64,000 nt of DNA from Varroa destructor (taxonomy: Eukaryota; Arthropoda; Arachnida; Mesostigmata; Varroidae): NCBI RefSeq assembly GCF_002443255.2, contig NW_019211456.1:35465795-35529794 (forward strand), in the 5' to 3' direction. The position numbers and the translations under genes are program-made. This document shows positions 1-14,790 of this stretch, piece after piece (position 1 is the stretch's first letter; the number at the start of each line of letters is the position of its first letter). The notes below the pieces were generated by a model. The model saw only the letters and a program-made list of their open reading frames with translations. It ran no database searches and had not been told where the DNA came from.

Positions 1-3000
1 TTTTGTTTTGTTTTTTATCTAGTTGACCCCAGCAACGAACGGGACAGTTTCTAGATACCTATTGGAAACGATTAATATTACCTAGCTGAAAAGTAGCGTT
101 GGATTACGTGTCATTTTAAAGAGTCATTGATAATTTCAGCTTACGTTGGTTGGTGCCTTCGCTAAAGCTACGACATGATCTTGCCGATAACACGAGCGTC
201 ACGGAATCGTACAACAAATAAGGTAATAAAAATAAGACAGCTAGGTCGACGGTAGATGCACAAAAGGGCTTTTTCCAAAAGACTGTTTCGATCAAAGTTT
301 GAAATGATGAATTAAATTTTTTTTTTCTACAGATCTATTTAATAAATATCGAGTTCGAGACATGTATTAAAAAACTCCAGCCTTTTTTTTTTTCTGCTGA
401 AAGTTGCCTGTATATGTTCAAAAAAAATTTGATAAATATGTTTCGTTGCTTAGCGATCTAGGGGTAAGCTAAGTTAGATGTTCTCATTTATCTTCTCTAT
501 AGAAGCGCAAAGTGGGGCTGCGGAGGCGTTCCACTCATGACTCTGCAATGCCTTAACTGTTCTCATCGACTTTATGAACAGAGACGTCCGCTGATTAATC
601 GCCTTCGTACGGAAATAGTCTCAACGTATCGCTGAACCTATGCCTTCACGATCAGTACTTCATGGAGCTGGTAGTGGTAGCACCATACAGCGAACGTTAT
701 TATAATGAGTTTACAGAACAAAAAAACTATTATTTGTGATTAAGCTTCAGAGAAGAATTGGTACCAGTCCATAAGATGCAAACCCGCCAAATAGTTCCAG
801 AAAATTTGACATTTTCCTTTAATATTCTACACGATTTTAATGCTCACAAAGTTACGAAGTCAAAATCCTTTAGTAAGTAGCAAATAACTTTCAGCGAGTA
901 TTCCAGTTAATCTTCAAGCCAATTCATATCAACAATAATTGTCTTCTGCTTCTGTTCAAAATTATACTCTAATACATAAATGCATTAGTTAGAAAACTAC
1001 TAGGGTCACGCTTTTAGGTTTACTTAGATCGATCCTTTTGTCGTAGTATCTGCTTTTACTTGCTAATTCTCACCGTATGACCAATCGTAAAAGATTCATT
1101 TGGTCTGTCGCCAGCGGAATGAGCGGAACATGACAATGTGATGTCCGCCATACTGAGTCCGCCTTTCGTTTTTTATAGCCCCCCAAAAATGCGTCCGACT
1201 TTAGTCGGAGTAAAGCGGTTATAATTAATTAGATAAACAAATTTTCTCTGAATAAGATACGTTAGTTGATATCTGCGTTAACGTCTGATTCAATAGAACT
1301 ACACTGCCACGAGCCTGACTAAAAGCAGACATGGAACTCCTTGAATAACTACCATCCATGTATCCGATCGGAAGTTAGCATTCAAACAGGAGTAAGGAAC
1401 TATTTAATAAGACAGCAATACGTTTGACGCTTACTTGGTCTGTCAATAGGAGAGGAGCGGCCGACGTCTAGGACATCATAGGACGGATAACGGCTCGGCC
1501 TTTACGCGATAAAATATGGCGTCTTGTCTATACTTTCGTGATGCAGAAAGACCCTGCATCAACTCTATCCACGTCATCATATGATTAAATTTAACAATAG
1601 CGCATATTTTAGATGTGAACGAGTACGCTCACAGAAATACAACCAGTCATGTTGGCAAGCACGTTCGCTGGTCAGGTCATGGATTGCCGTGTTCCTATAG
1701 TCTGTAATTTATTAAGATATTTTGGAAAAACTCAGCTTGTGCTTAAACTCAACCTGTTATCTATTGGTATGTTCAATACAAAATTGATTCTAATATACAT
1801 TTTTGTTGACAGATTTTCACGGTACATTCTATCTGATCTTGCTTACACATAGGTCTCTGCGAGTTACCGTGTACTGCATAATATCGACCCAAATATCGCT
1901 CAGGCAAAACACGAGTGTCGCATTGGAAATTAGGACGACCGGTGGCTGTTGGGTGGTAAGACGTACTTTTCGAAGTGCAGAATAAAGCCGGCCCGATAAC
2001 ATGGTGTTTATACGACCGTACGAACATGCGTACATGTACATACGTCATTCTGTATGATTTTTACAGAAATTGCCTTTCACATAGCAACCCTAAGATACAC
2101 ATGTTCAGTTGGCACTAGCTTGAACAGTCTTCAGCTCTATGAGCGTGAGTTAATTAGTACGTCTCATCGTTTCGACCATTGATCATTGAACACAGACTCG
2201 ACAAAATTCGGAGCACCCTTTCACCTATCCGACATCCGGTCTACCACAAAATAGATACACATATACAAAGTTTGAGATTAAAAGCCAGATCTGTATATTG
2301 TCAGAGGCTTTCCTCAATATAGATCAAAATGATCAAGTAGAGTATCTATGATGTGCACTTTTTGACGATTAATAATAAGCACATGGATCGCTTCATCGCG
2401 AAAGAACGGTCAGAAAACGCTCATGGCTCATTGAGTCTCCTAAACGTAAGAGGCCGGGCACTTGAACTACGGAAAATTCTGTCTGACCTAGTCCCGTTTA
2501 GGTCGATGCAGGGCTTTGCACGTCAATACCTGCTCGCCTGCCCGGGCGGCTATCTAGCTGGTAGCAACTTACATGTCCTAAAGCCTCTCGCTATCTCATT
2601 AGGATTCAGGCAGCACAGACTTGACTTAAAACGCCACTCTACCCATTGAACCGTTTTAGGTCATAAGTTCCCCAAACTCGCCAGCATCTTGGCATGGCCC
2701 CAGTTAACCAGAGTTGATGGCGAATTTCTTGCCGCTGTTCGGGCCAGCGGGTAAGCATTCGTGACCCTGGTCGACCCAAAGCGGAGACGGCGCCAACTTC
2801 CCTTTGTCAGCCCTTATCGCTAAGTTTCTGCAGTAGAATGGTCTTAGCAAGTGACCGCTCATATGCCCCTCGTCGGAGGAATATTATGCTAATTCAGCAT
2901 ATAGCAGGCAGTCGCAGATACGACACTTCGTTGGAAGCGGCTGAGTAACAGCTGTATGGGTTGATACGTGTGAGAAAAAAAAAACACGCAGAGAAAGAAG

Positions 3001-5200
3001 TTTAAGTAGCATTCAGATCATCACGGCCATTCACCAAACGTAACTCTCATATATACACACGCTGTCCGGATTAACCGCACATGTTGACTGATGGAAGATG
3101 GTGCTTCCAACTGGTTGGACCAATTTCTCGCTTATACCCCCTTCCCACCCAATTTACAAGTATCGTTTATGTTTCGCTTATATCACATCGCAAAATATAC
3201 GTATTAGCTTTTCGAGAAGCTATTGACCGTTCTTAGGCCAAAGACAAGGTAAATATTGTATATACTCTCAAATAATATTTCTAAACTATATCTATGCCAC
3301 TGTGATCGATGATCTTCTGCCATTTTCTGGTAACATAATAATCCCAATTCTGTAGTACAACCGCGGTTTCTAAGCGGATTATTGAATCTTTCTATTGAAA
3401 ATAGCACGGTTAAAGAAGCTTTGCAGAACACGAAAAAGATGATAATCTGATGATGTAAAATTCAGATGCACTAAGGTTTTCCGTCTATAATCCTTTCCAT
3501 TTTTCTCAAGGAGCTAAAGATCTGTTATTTTTGTCATAATGAAGAATCATGCTGGTCATCATGCCGCAATCAAGAACCGGCCGATTTTTGTCAACGGTGC
3601 GTTGTCATTTTATTGGTTGGCTATTCGAAACGCATGACCGCTTTCCAGCGCCACTGTGGCAAAGACTATCTTCACCGTAAGCCTCAGCTTTGCAGGGCAG
3701 ATCTTCCTATGTCCATATTGTTACTGTATGTAATTAATTTTTCCTTAACCGCTGTAACAATAATTTAATTCCGCTTCTGTAGAATTCACAGACTGAATTA
3801 CGATCAAATAAATTTTATTACGTTAATCAACGTGGCATCCAACCATCGACCTTTTGTTCCAGTTCCTTAGCTATATTATCACGTACTCGTCCTACTCAAG
3901 TTTAGCAATAACTTCATTAATATTTTCACAGTTAGTCGATCAACACGAGGTATAATTTTCACATCGAATTCCCAAAACGAAGGTGATAAAATCGTCTCTA
4001 AAACGTTTGTTCCAATAACGCATTTTGACCATACAGACTTCACACGTAATAAAATTTTACAGATAACGATTTTTTCAAAAATTTAATTTACCTTTAGGTT
4101 CTTCACTTTGCAAGGTAATCTTAGCATGACTATTACTGGCTTTCAAATGATATTAAGGCCAACCAGACGCCATTCATATTGCCTTAGATATGTGACTTCG
4201 AAGTCATTTACTCAGAAAAGCTACTGCGACAATACTTTCTTTTCGGCAAGCCATTGTATATTATATACAAAGTACGGCTCTGACGGGCTATTTGTCCTAG
4301 CGGGCATATATTCATACGCCGCTTCCGGTGCCAACAAGAAGGCGGTCGGTTCTGGAACTGAGCAGCAAATTTACGGTAGCTAAAAAAAGGTTAGCCATAA
4401 ACCAATCTCTTCGCGCTAAGCAATTAAGAAATCAAATTAATGGCCTTCGTTGTTTCTAGTTTTGATGATCAAATATCTGCGGAGGATTTCTAAGTGTCGA
4501 ACTGGAAGGTCCTTCTTAGGGATCAGGCTTAAGCATTTGTTAGAAGAGCTTAAAAACATTTTTGATACATTTGCATTTTTTACACAGAAATTTGCGGCCA
4601 TTTAGAGAGAAGAATATAAATTATTGCTTGGGCCATCAAAATAAGCTTTAACAGTTATATTTTCTCGAGACTTTTTGGCCGTTGAATCTGCTGTATTTTT
4701 AAAAGTCTTAGGTTCCTATCAGCCCAAAATGTAAGGCTTTTGGAATTTTTTATATGTGGCGTATCTGAGCGAAGTTTTGCCCAGAGTACACTTACTAATA
4801 TAATTTGACAAAGAAATATTTAGAAATATATAGCTATTGAAGTTATTCGTAGATTAAAGAAGGAACATTTCGAAAACGACCAGTAAACGATTTAGGTCAC
4901 AAATTAAGGCTGCAGTTGCGATGAGTGTTGAATAACCATAATTGTCAGGAATAGCAACTTTAGCAAATACAAAAAATCAATCTTATAAACAAAACATAAG
5001 AAGAAGTACCAGTTTAGATGACATACCTTGTATATATATATACGTATATACGTATACGTATTATGTTATGAAAGTATGCCCACTACGATGCACTGCATGT
5101 TACTGTTCAGCTGGTCAGTGATGGTAAATTAGGCTTTTCTTTTTTTCCGAATCTCTGTCGTTTCCTTTTTTTCTGTCGTTTATTGCATCTGTGGTTTTAT
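1..5200. other. downstream flank, AT-rich, no gene seen
   Basis: A TTTTG repeat at the left edge and short T and TA runs. The longest open frame (98 codons from 2353, plus) shows no known motif. No exon series, tRNA or transposon was recognised. Confidence 0.6.
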
Positions 5201-5813
5201 TTGGCAGCACGCCTTTGATCTAATACAGTAAAGGAATCATGGATCGTTAAATCTGAGATTGGATATTCTCCCTCCAGCAGCCCCTGCTGTTGGTTCGATA
5301 TGGATTCTACCGTACGTTGATTGGCACTGGAATAGTATCAACTAGAAAGTGGACGGAACTATACAGTTCCATGGCAAGTTTCTCTTTTTCTGCCTTCTTG
5401 CCTTCACTTTCGCACTTTTTTCTTTTTTTACTTGAGCTCGAACTTAGCTTTGTCCCTTGCTTTGACAGCACCAATAACAGTCAGCCCCCTAGGGGGCAAA
5501 TAAATGCATGCCATGTCACGTTCGCCTTTAGAGGGCTCTTGACTTAACGATCCTCTTTTCGTTTCCGGTCCCCTCCTGGTCCCATCCAGCCGCGCCGGTG
5601 GCCACTGGTAGCCAATGCTACTACTGCTTCCACTAGTATTCGATAGCCAGCCGACGAGGTTCAGTGCTGTTTAACCGAAGGAGGCAAGGCCGACTCTAGG
5701 CAGGCCGAAGAAGCCCAAGCCGCATCAGGCTAGTTGGTTGGGCCCACTTGTAGAAAACTATCGTTACGGCTCGTCGCTCACAGCGTTCCACCGCTCATGC
5801 TCCTGTCATTGCT

Positions 5814-5854
<41 letters not shown>

Positions 5855-8800
5855 TGCTGCTGCTACTTACTGACCCAACGACTTCCGGCAAAGCAACTAA
5901 GGCTTCAGAGTAGTGGCCAAGGCGGTAGGCCATAGTAATTTAATACACTCGCACCATATCACCACAAGCGGCGTTGCGACAGCAGAACAGCAGCAGCAAC
6001 TGTAGCAACGGCAAAAACGACGATACCGGTCCTATCTCCGTGTACCATAAGTCCCCGTTGCCATCCGTGTGCAATGAGCTTCAGAGATGGCTGCAGCGAC
6101 CGCTTTTAGTATCTAGGTTCAGCTGAGTTGTGCATAATCCGTTGTTATTGTCTTGTGTTCGATGCCTGCCAACTAGACGGTGACCAGGCCTTTTTTCAAG
6201 CTCCCACGGAAGCTTTTAAATCTAGTACTAACCTAACGAATAGTCCGCGTTGTAAAGGTCGATCACCAGCCTATTCATGAGCGGGCTGTGTAAGCTGTCC
6301 GAAAACACGCACCCCTGAACACAATCGCATAGTCAACGACTTACCATAGTACGGAGTTCAGACCACGAAGCAACGATTGCCGGGTCGTACCCGAACAGAA
6401 AGATACAAACAAACACCATACACGTACATAAACACTGAATCCGACGCGGCGAACACAATTTGTTACTCTCGATGCGATCAGTCTTGTTAGAATAGCTGAC
6501 TCTCGAGTTTAAGAGGTAAGAGTCGATTAATACAATACAAACGAAGAGTAGCGATAACTATAAAGAATAATGATAGATGATTCCGGGCTAGTCGTCACTA
6601 ACAGCACACGATTGCGTTACTTTACACATTATCTAGCTCGAATAAGCACCGCAAATATATCCTAACTGAGAAGTGAATACTATTAATGCTGAGTATCGAA
6701 ACTGGTTGAGTGTGATGAACAGCGTATGACAGGACTAGATCAGTGACCACTTTTCCTTAATTACCACCACCCCGGCCTTCCACTAAGTGCCGGTATCTCA
6801 AGATGCTTTCTGTTGCGGATGCGCCTATTATTGATTTGGCCGAGCGATTAGCAACAGCATTAATGAAAGCACATTACAATCACTATTACTACTTCTTGTT
6901 TGTTGGCTCGTCGTTATCACCATGACCGTCGCACCCACGTGCCCTCTTCGCATCTCCGGCCCTCCTGGACCAGAGAGTTTGTTTGGTCTTCGAGGAACTT
7001 CGGCCTTTCGTTATCGAACACTGCCGTTATCACCCACTTCACCCAAGTCGTCAGTCACCAACTGACTGCAGACATTATTAGACTGGCTTACTGGCTCTGG
7101 CTCGCTTTGCCGATGAAACAAACGTTGTTATGAGCTGATCGGTACACAACGTGCTCTCGGAGTACAAACCTCGAAGCACTAGAGACCCACAGGAAGGCCT
7201 TAACAGTCGCGGGCCTGGAGAGGATGCGGATGAACGCGGGGTCGCTGGTGGCGAGGCGAGGGATGAGGGTCGATCCGAGAGAGAGGGCATACGGCCACAA
7301 GGTGAGTCTACAGTTGCCGTCTCGAGGGTCCGTTTTGGAGGAGAGATAGTCCGGAGACGTTCGGTCGGGACAACGGTCTGATCCACGTTGGCTGTAGTGG
7401 TGATGGCGGCGACTTCGATGCCGGAGAAACGAGACCAATAGGAAGGTCGGGGGAGCTAGCTGAGGTACAGAACGATTCTTAACGAACAAATAAGCTTGCC
7501 GATCACGATAGATCTGCTTGAACAACAACGATATTAGTCTAGAGAGAGAGGAGAAAAAGGAAAAACAAGGAAATATAAGGAAAGGAGGAATAACAGCGCA
7601 ATCGAGCGGATGGACGGACGGGCCGACGAACGAAGAAGAAAATAACGATGGACAAGAGAAATGATAAGGCAGCGATGCTACTCAACCAGAGTTTAGGCCA
7701 GTAGCGGTGATGTTATACAATGGAATGGACTGTGGGATAGGCAATGCGATAAAAGAAAGGCGAAAAGGAAGACCAGTGCAGATCACCACAGGAAGCTGAC
7801 TGAAGGTACGGCAGTGAAGCTTGCTCACACAGCTACACACATAGACACAAACAAGCATGAAGACGTGTAGAAAATTCAATATACAGATAAACGGTGGCAG
7901 TGCGTACTTTGTTCGCAGAGGTCGTATAATTCACCCATGCCTGTGGCCACTAAGAACGGCCATTGTGCAAAGCTAATTTAAGTTAATACTGTAATCATTT
8001 ACGTATACTCGTTCCGAATGCTGTTTCCCCCCTTGTCTTTTTATTACACTTGCTTTTTGACAGTCATTTATGCGGTAATATGGATGTGCACCTATTCATT
8101 AAAACGTGTCCATACATGTATTTAGGATTACCTTGTACAGTATGTATTTGTATACCTGTATGTAAATTCGAGGCGGGACATACACATACGGGCAACTGTG
8201 ACAATGGAAGACATCTTCAAGATTGTAGACCGGATAGCGTAGCACTCACCATCCGACGCTCCTAGCATACCCTTATCGATTGAGCATGAGCAAAATAATA
8301 AGGAAGAGGTGTCGGAATGTGGTCTCTTAATCCGTTTAAATCCTAGTATGTAGAATATCTATTCTATATCCATTCAATGGTGCTCACGAGCGGCCGCACG
8401 AGTTACACGCTTCGCCAGTACGCATCATATAATCAACGGATCGGGATCAACGGGTGTCGTAGTTCTTGCAGAGGCTCACATTCATCTGCGTTTTATTCAC
8501 TTCAAACGCGCGCGTTTACCCATAAGCTCGCTTTCGTTACCGAAATCACTTAACGAATTCACTCGCACGAAGGATTTGCATTTGCTCGCAGTTCGTGTTA
8601 TGAATGGAGAAAAACAGTTCGTACTGAGCAAACAAAAATCTGTGCTGCTCTGGCTTAGCAGTCTATCATACATGGATTTCTCCCATTATTCGCTATCAAC
8701 AATCCGTTCAATTTAAGTTGCTGGGTGAAAAGACCTTATAGTCGAAAAAAATTGAACACTTGGCCTCACCAGCTAGGATGAATGGTGAAGGGGGTTATGT

Positions 8801-10243
8801 CGAAAGAGTCAATTTCGGTGCTACCCGAAACAGTCCTCATTGATGAGCGCCGCTTATCGAATAGGCATAAAGAAACTAAGGAATAGACGAAGGTCTATAA
8901 TCTAGAATCTCGAAAAAGGAAAAGTAATGTGACAAAGATCCTCTGAGGTATACAGTTAAGAGGGAAATTCATGTTGTCGTTTCTATAGAAGACCTATCGA
9001 GTTTTAATTACGGTACGTCGTTCCAATAACAAGGTAAGAGGTAGCTATAATCAGGGGGGATGTCCGCCAGACAAACACGGAAAATGGCCCACAAGCAGGT
9101 TAACATGTGCACGTCAGACTTGTGGCAATAATAGGCCTCCCAAATTGTACTATGATTTGTATAGCGTACGAATTAATCTTGCGCCTAGAAGGACACACGG
9201 GCCTCAATACAGCCTACGCTGACCCTCTCGATACAGTCGAAGCAAGCAAGCAAGCAACATAAAGAACCGCAGCGGAAGCAACGGTAGCATGCAGCCAGAT
9301 AATGCGCCAGGGTGTAATGGACGTTCGGGCAATGGCTCCGGCCCTTCTTCGTTACCGCTTCTTCCTATCTTTGACCCCCGAAACAGTGTCACTTTACTTG
9401 CTTATTCATTGTGATGCAGGCCAACCAAACTGAGCCCGATTCAACAAACCCTAGAGTTTCTACTGCTATCGCCATCAGCGACGATATTCCAGCGCTCGAG
9501 GAGGACTTCGCACCACCATCACCGTCAGCTTACACTATAAATATGTACATCTACAAGCTGCCGACCGCCTACATTCTACGGTTCTTAAACCACAATGGTC
9601 CTATTGCTGCCGAACGAGAACACTGGCTACCCCTTATACAGACACCCTGCTACAGCTGCCGTTGCTGTTTACGTCTGAGTCCTTCATTCTTATTATGGGG
9701 CCTTCTATGCCAGGAAATTCGGAGAGACAAGTCTCCTTCTTGCTACTGGTCTAGCTGCCTGGCGATAAAGCCCAGTAGTTGACGAGGCCTTGAAAGGCCG
9801 ACGGGAGCGGTATGGGGGAAGCAGCGAAGATGGCCTGAACGAGCTATACAGAGAGGCTGCAAGCAGCCATAAGCGGAGGGAATGGGCGTTTCGTTAGGAC
9901 GATGTAAAAGGGAGAGGCGAAACGAAGGTCGGTTGACTCGGCCAGGCACTGACGGGCCCCCTGGGAAGCCGTCGATTCACTTGCTGCCTTCATTGTAGCC
10001 CTGCTATTGCTGCCCTTTCAGGCCGTGCCCATATACGTGGGGTCGCCCGAATGCTTTGGCTCGATTTGCTTGTCGGGTGGGTCGCCGCCGTTGCCGCCAG
10101 TAAGCATATATAGCAGTCGAAACCTTTCTTGAAGAAATGTCGACATTAGTATGAATGTAAAAGGCATTTTGGGTGTAATTGATTGAAATAATCTGCGCGA
10201 ACATTTGTCTATCCTGAAACATCCATGTATATGTATTCCCGTA
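5201..10243. other. downstream flank, GC-richer, no gene seen
   Basis: Contains the trinucleotide repeat at 5.8 kb and overlapping open frames on both strands at 7.08-7.53 kb. That region is CpG-rich and might be transcribed, but no domain, splice pattern or promoter is clear. Confidence 0.5.
5811..5865 (+). repeat. (GTC/GCC/GCT)n trinucleotide microsatellite
   Basis: Runs of gtc, then about eleven gcc, then gct units. It makes an Arg or Ala or Pro tract in passing open frames, which are not taken as genes. Confidence 0.95.
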
Positions 10244-10736
10244 TTAGGTTGTTCAATCTGAAACGTGACAAGCACTCATCTCATTTTGCAAGACGACGCC
10301 ACTTTAAAACGGCACGACATTTTGGAACACCTTTATTTTATGTTCTAGATGTTTCTATACCGTTTGAAATTTGAGACCATCTATTCGAATATCATCACTC
10401 GGGCCCCTGCCAAATAAGCTGCAGTAAGCCATGGAAAAATCTAAAAGTTTCAAAAAGTTTACGCGTTTAAGTTTTACCGGCGGAGGCAGCTTACTTTGGG
10501 TGAACCCATAGATTCGATAAACGCTTTGTTATTAAAAACACCGTGAGCCGTTGTTTGCAAACCGAAAACGCGCCGGAGAACGAGGCTAAACAAGGAGCTG
10601 TTGAAATCTGCAGTAAAGGCTGATTCATCTCAAACTGCGCCGATCTTAGCGCTAGATCTGGCATACGTTCTTATTCGGTGGCAAAGATGCAAAACTGGAG
10701 AAGTTATCCTGCATAGTCCTTAGATATTGTTTGCCT
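10244..10736 (+). mobile_element. possible mariner 5' end relic
   Basis: A TA followed by TTAGGTTGTTCAATCTGAAA (from 10244) looks like a mariner terminal repeat. About 350 bp on, KELLKSAVKADSSQTAPILA (10606-10665) resembles the mariner block with the QTTRELA-type motif between the two N-terminal helix-turn-helix parts, followed by a degraded KTGEV. The spacing suits a mariner 5' end. No catalytic blocks or second inverted repeat were found, so the call is weak. Confidence 0.3.
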
Positions 10737-13700
10737 AGACTAATGATTTTTTCATAGGAAAAATTAGTCTAATTCTAACATGAAGTCAAAATTTTCTACT
10801 TTCGCTGTATGAAATAAGTACGTGGCAGGTGGAATGAATGGAGTATGTTTACTCAGTACTTCTGTATAGGATAGATTATAGAAGAAGATTAACGGAAACC
10901 ATCACACTGTGCGTAAATTGTACAGTAAACACATGGACCACTGGAAAGTTTATCAATCCTCCTTAAACTTAAAATGGAAAACTTAGCTATTTGTACGTGA
11001 GTAATTTTCTATAAATTATACGTAAAGCTAGTTAAGAAATATGCTCAAAGGTTGATCATTGAAGCTCATGAGATAAAGTCAATCGTAAAGTACACGCTTT
11101 TAATTTTCCGCAGGAAGAGCTACACTTGATTATTGCAACTTTCTGATTGAAACTTGTGCCGTCGCGCAACTAAAGTTATGTAGCTACAAAATCGAGCACG
11201 TATCCCTTACTGCCTCCGTAGTGTTGAAAAAAGTTAAAGCACTCCAAGCCAATAGGACAGTAGCTAAAAAGGGGAAGAAACACTAGATTCAAACATTACA
11301 ACGAGTTATAAAGTAAAAACGGCTTAACGTAACCGAACGGCGTAGGTGAGAAAAACAATACCGAAGTTCGTCTAGCAGCGCTGCTGTAGCTGATACAGAC
11401 AATTGAAGCTATAAAAGATTAGCGGGTGCAACTTAGCAGGCCGAGCAGTGGTGTACATATAATGAAAGTATAAAAACGACCATTGATCTATTAGAAGTTC
11501 AATAGAGCTTTGTCTCAACAACTCAGCATAATAGGCGCTGCTTTAGCAATAATTGTTATACTTCGAGGTTTCAGTCGTTCTTCTAAGCCTCGAAGTTTTC
11601 CCGTGGTGCTTGCCTCTAAAGATCTGATATGTATTTTTACACTGTGCTTTATATGCCAGCTGTCAGTACGAATTGTTATCAATTGCCTGGCCACAGATAA
11701 ATAACAATATATAGGAATTAATAAATAAGCATATTTTATATATATGAAGCGGCGAGATTCAAAAAACTTCGCGCGAGGCTCAAGGAAGTAAAACAACTTC
11801 TGAAGCAACAAAATGACTAGCATATTTGATAATTTAATCATGATCACAAACTCAAATTTAATAATATTCACTAGGGGGGGTGTACGACAACGATGTGGTT
11901 CCATTTGCTCAGCTCGACCATTTGTTGTAAATACAGCCGAACGCTTCACCTCTAAAGTTACAATAAAACGCGAGTCAGCGTTGGTCGAGCCTGTATGAGG
12001 ACAACTTTTTGATATAAAATAATGCCACCTTTGGCGTTTAACTGCTTTCCGCCGGTTTCGATCTACGAGTTGACTTCGTTCCCGAAGCGTTACATTCTTG
12101 AGCCAGCTTGTAGTTAACGTTGTTCCCTTGCATTTTCTCGCAGTCTCAACTGTAATAAAATGCTGTAACTTTTAGATCCTTCTTAGGAAACGCATTTTAA
12201 TGGAAATAGTAGCTTTCGTCCTATATAACCTTCGCGTGAAACAAATTTTCACTTTTTCGAGACGATGCAGTCGACAAGCCATCCTCGGACTTCAGGCTCC
12301 GTTCGCGCTCCATCGCGTCCATACCAGGCTACGCCACATAGAACTGAACAGTGAGCCGTTCGAGAGTACAATGCCTGCAAACCGGATGTGGTAAGACCTC
12401 CTGCCAAGGCTGACTGTCCCGTTACAATTAATCTTTAAACATACGGTGCTTGGCATTTACGCCTTTTTTACAAAATCAACGTTGCTTCTTTGTCAATTTG
12501 TAGACTTAAGCTGGTGAGCGGAAGTTAGTAATATTGCGTTGAAAGTTTGCCGGATACGAGTAACTCAATGTAGAGTACTTCGTTTATGAATGTTCACTTT
12601 TGGTGACGAACTCGATGCTTTTCCACAACTTAACCACTCAAGCTGTATTCAAGTTTATAATAGAGTATCAATTTTTCGCCCCCAGTGACAGGTTTGTTCA
12701 GAAATATCTTTTTTTTTTTTTGCCGATTAAGTAGTGAAGGACAGACAGTGAGGTGACTGTCACTCGCAACCTCACCGACTTACGATGAAACCAACTTCCG
12801 TTCTCTCTGGTCATTTTTTAATGTCTGCACGCGATCCATAATAGCTGAGCGGCTCATTCTCATCTATGCGGTAATCTTTCGAGCTGAATGGGCCGTATTT
12901 TTTTCAAGGGAAAATGCAATTCGTCATCGTCTGTTTGTTGCGGACACCCCGAGCGTTCCTGTCGTTCAAACTGAAATGTCTTTTTTAAGGCGTCTAAACC
13001 AGTTTTAACATATTCAGTATGATAGTGCGGATTCTCGTTCCATCTAGCATAAAATCGTTGAAGTTTCCGTCGCAGTCTTGCCGTACAAAATCAGCGAAGA
13101 AAGCAGTCTTAGATATTCTCGAGGGTTCAAAAACATCGTTTCATTCTTCTAGCTCTGTAAAGCGATTGTGGATAAAACAATGCACGAAACGCAGACTGAT
13201 ACAGCACAGATCAGAGGACGAGCTTGCTAATATGAAACAAAGTTTTTTTTTTATTGTTGTTGGCAAGACTTACTATACACACGCGGATAGACTGGCTACT
13301 ATTCAATTTATCTCATGATGCCAAGTACGTACGATCAAATTTTTGAAATCTCCCACGGAATGTAGACAGTGAAAAATAGGCGGGGCAGTGAGGACGGCAC
13401 GCTCATAAACGACGCTGACACACGCACAGATATACACTACCACAGACATATACATGGCACATTTGCACGTATAGCCATGCAGACCTTGTTATTATTTACA
13501 TTAACATTATGAGCACAGTGTGGGCGGAAATAACCTCCTATTTCCTGGCTTTCGCTGAAATAGCGCATCTAATGGTGGAACAGGACGAAGCAAAATGACT
13601 GCTGGCAACGGCGCTGAATATTCCATTGTGGCCGCAGCATCACTTCCCGCTTTGTTTTGTTTTTACGTCCACCATCTGTGACAACAATATTCTAAATAAA

Positions 13701-14790
13701 ATTTACATATTTCCCCATGCAGTGCATATGTCCTATTTTTTCTTCTTTTTTTTTTTTTACACATAAAGTTATTTCATTTTGGCTCGCTGTCGTCTAACAT
13801 CTCAAAAGGTAATTCAACCGCTGCATCGTGATAATATGTTGCCAGCAATCGCGTACGACCTGGGCATGCATATAAAATCAGTGGCAGTTAATCTGACGTA
13901 ACATTCCATCTTCGAATCTTCGCAGGAAACCGAGCCAGTATCCGGCGCGGATTGGCAAAACGAGGACTTTGATCATCAGGCTACTACGACAGCGCAGATA
14001 GTTCAGTAGCTAGATTGCCGATGACCCACTTTTCTATCCCATAGTAATAACATACATTTCTAATTAATGTGGTACCATCGTATGTCTAACATCGTCATTA
14101 AGGTGAATCTATCTTATAAAGAATAGTTGATTATTATTATTGTTGATACATCCATACTATCTCAGTATTTGGATGTGTTTTTTTTTTTAGAAATACATAT
14201 AAATATGCCTTGATATGGCTTGCTCACCAGTCGGAAAAAATCAACTGGTTATTTTTCTGGGTTCAGAGTCCCTTTCGATTGGCTCTGTGGTGATAGTAAC
14301 CCTCAGGTCGTTTATATTCGTTTGTTGTGGCGCCTTCAGTTCTCCTCAATACTCACTCGTATCCGTGTTCCTCGTGGAGACGCTGCTCTCACCGCTGTTG
14401 CTTCTATGGAATTTTCGCTATAGCCGCTAATGGTTTTGGTGTTGTTGTCGTTACTGCTTTCGCTACCATTGACGCGTCATAGACTCGACTGGCAAATAAG
14501 GGTGTTATCAGGCCAGAAATATTGTGCTAAAAGGCGGAGTCCAGATGGCGGATAAGCACAAACAGATTCCTACCTCTTCCGCGGAAGCCCGTTTTTTTAA
14601 CAGTCTACTTTTTTTTGTGTAAGCATGACATGTTGCTGGCATTCGTAACCTCTCCTACTGCCTTTCTAGCGCCGTAGGTACGTTCTTGTTGGCCGCCAGC
14701 TAAGCTGGTTGGAAATGGCAGTCACCGAGATGGGGTCGCCGTGAGAGCGAGGATTAAGGGAGAGAAGTACTCCTGAAGAGATAGGAAAAA
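10737..14790. other. downstream flank, AT-rich, no gene seen
   Basis: Poly-T runs at about 12.71 and 13.75 kb. Open frames are at most 144 codons (11949-11515, minus) and look like chance. Confidence 0.6.

Noticed and set aside
5738..5935. Open frame with an Arg tract
   Set aside because: The tract is only the translated trinucleotide microsatellite.
7078..7528. Overlapping open frames on both strands at 7.1-7.5 kb
   Set aside because: Up to 146 codons, but no domain and all are explained by local GC richness.
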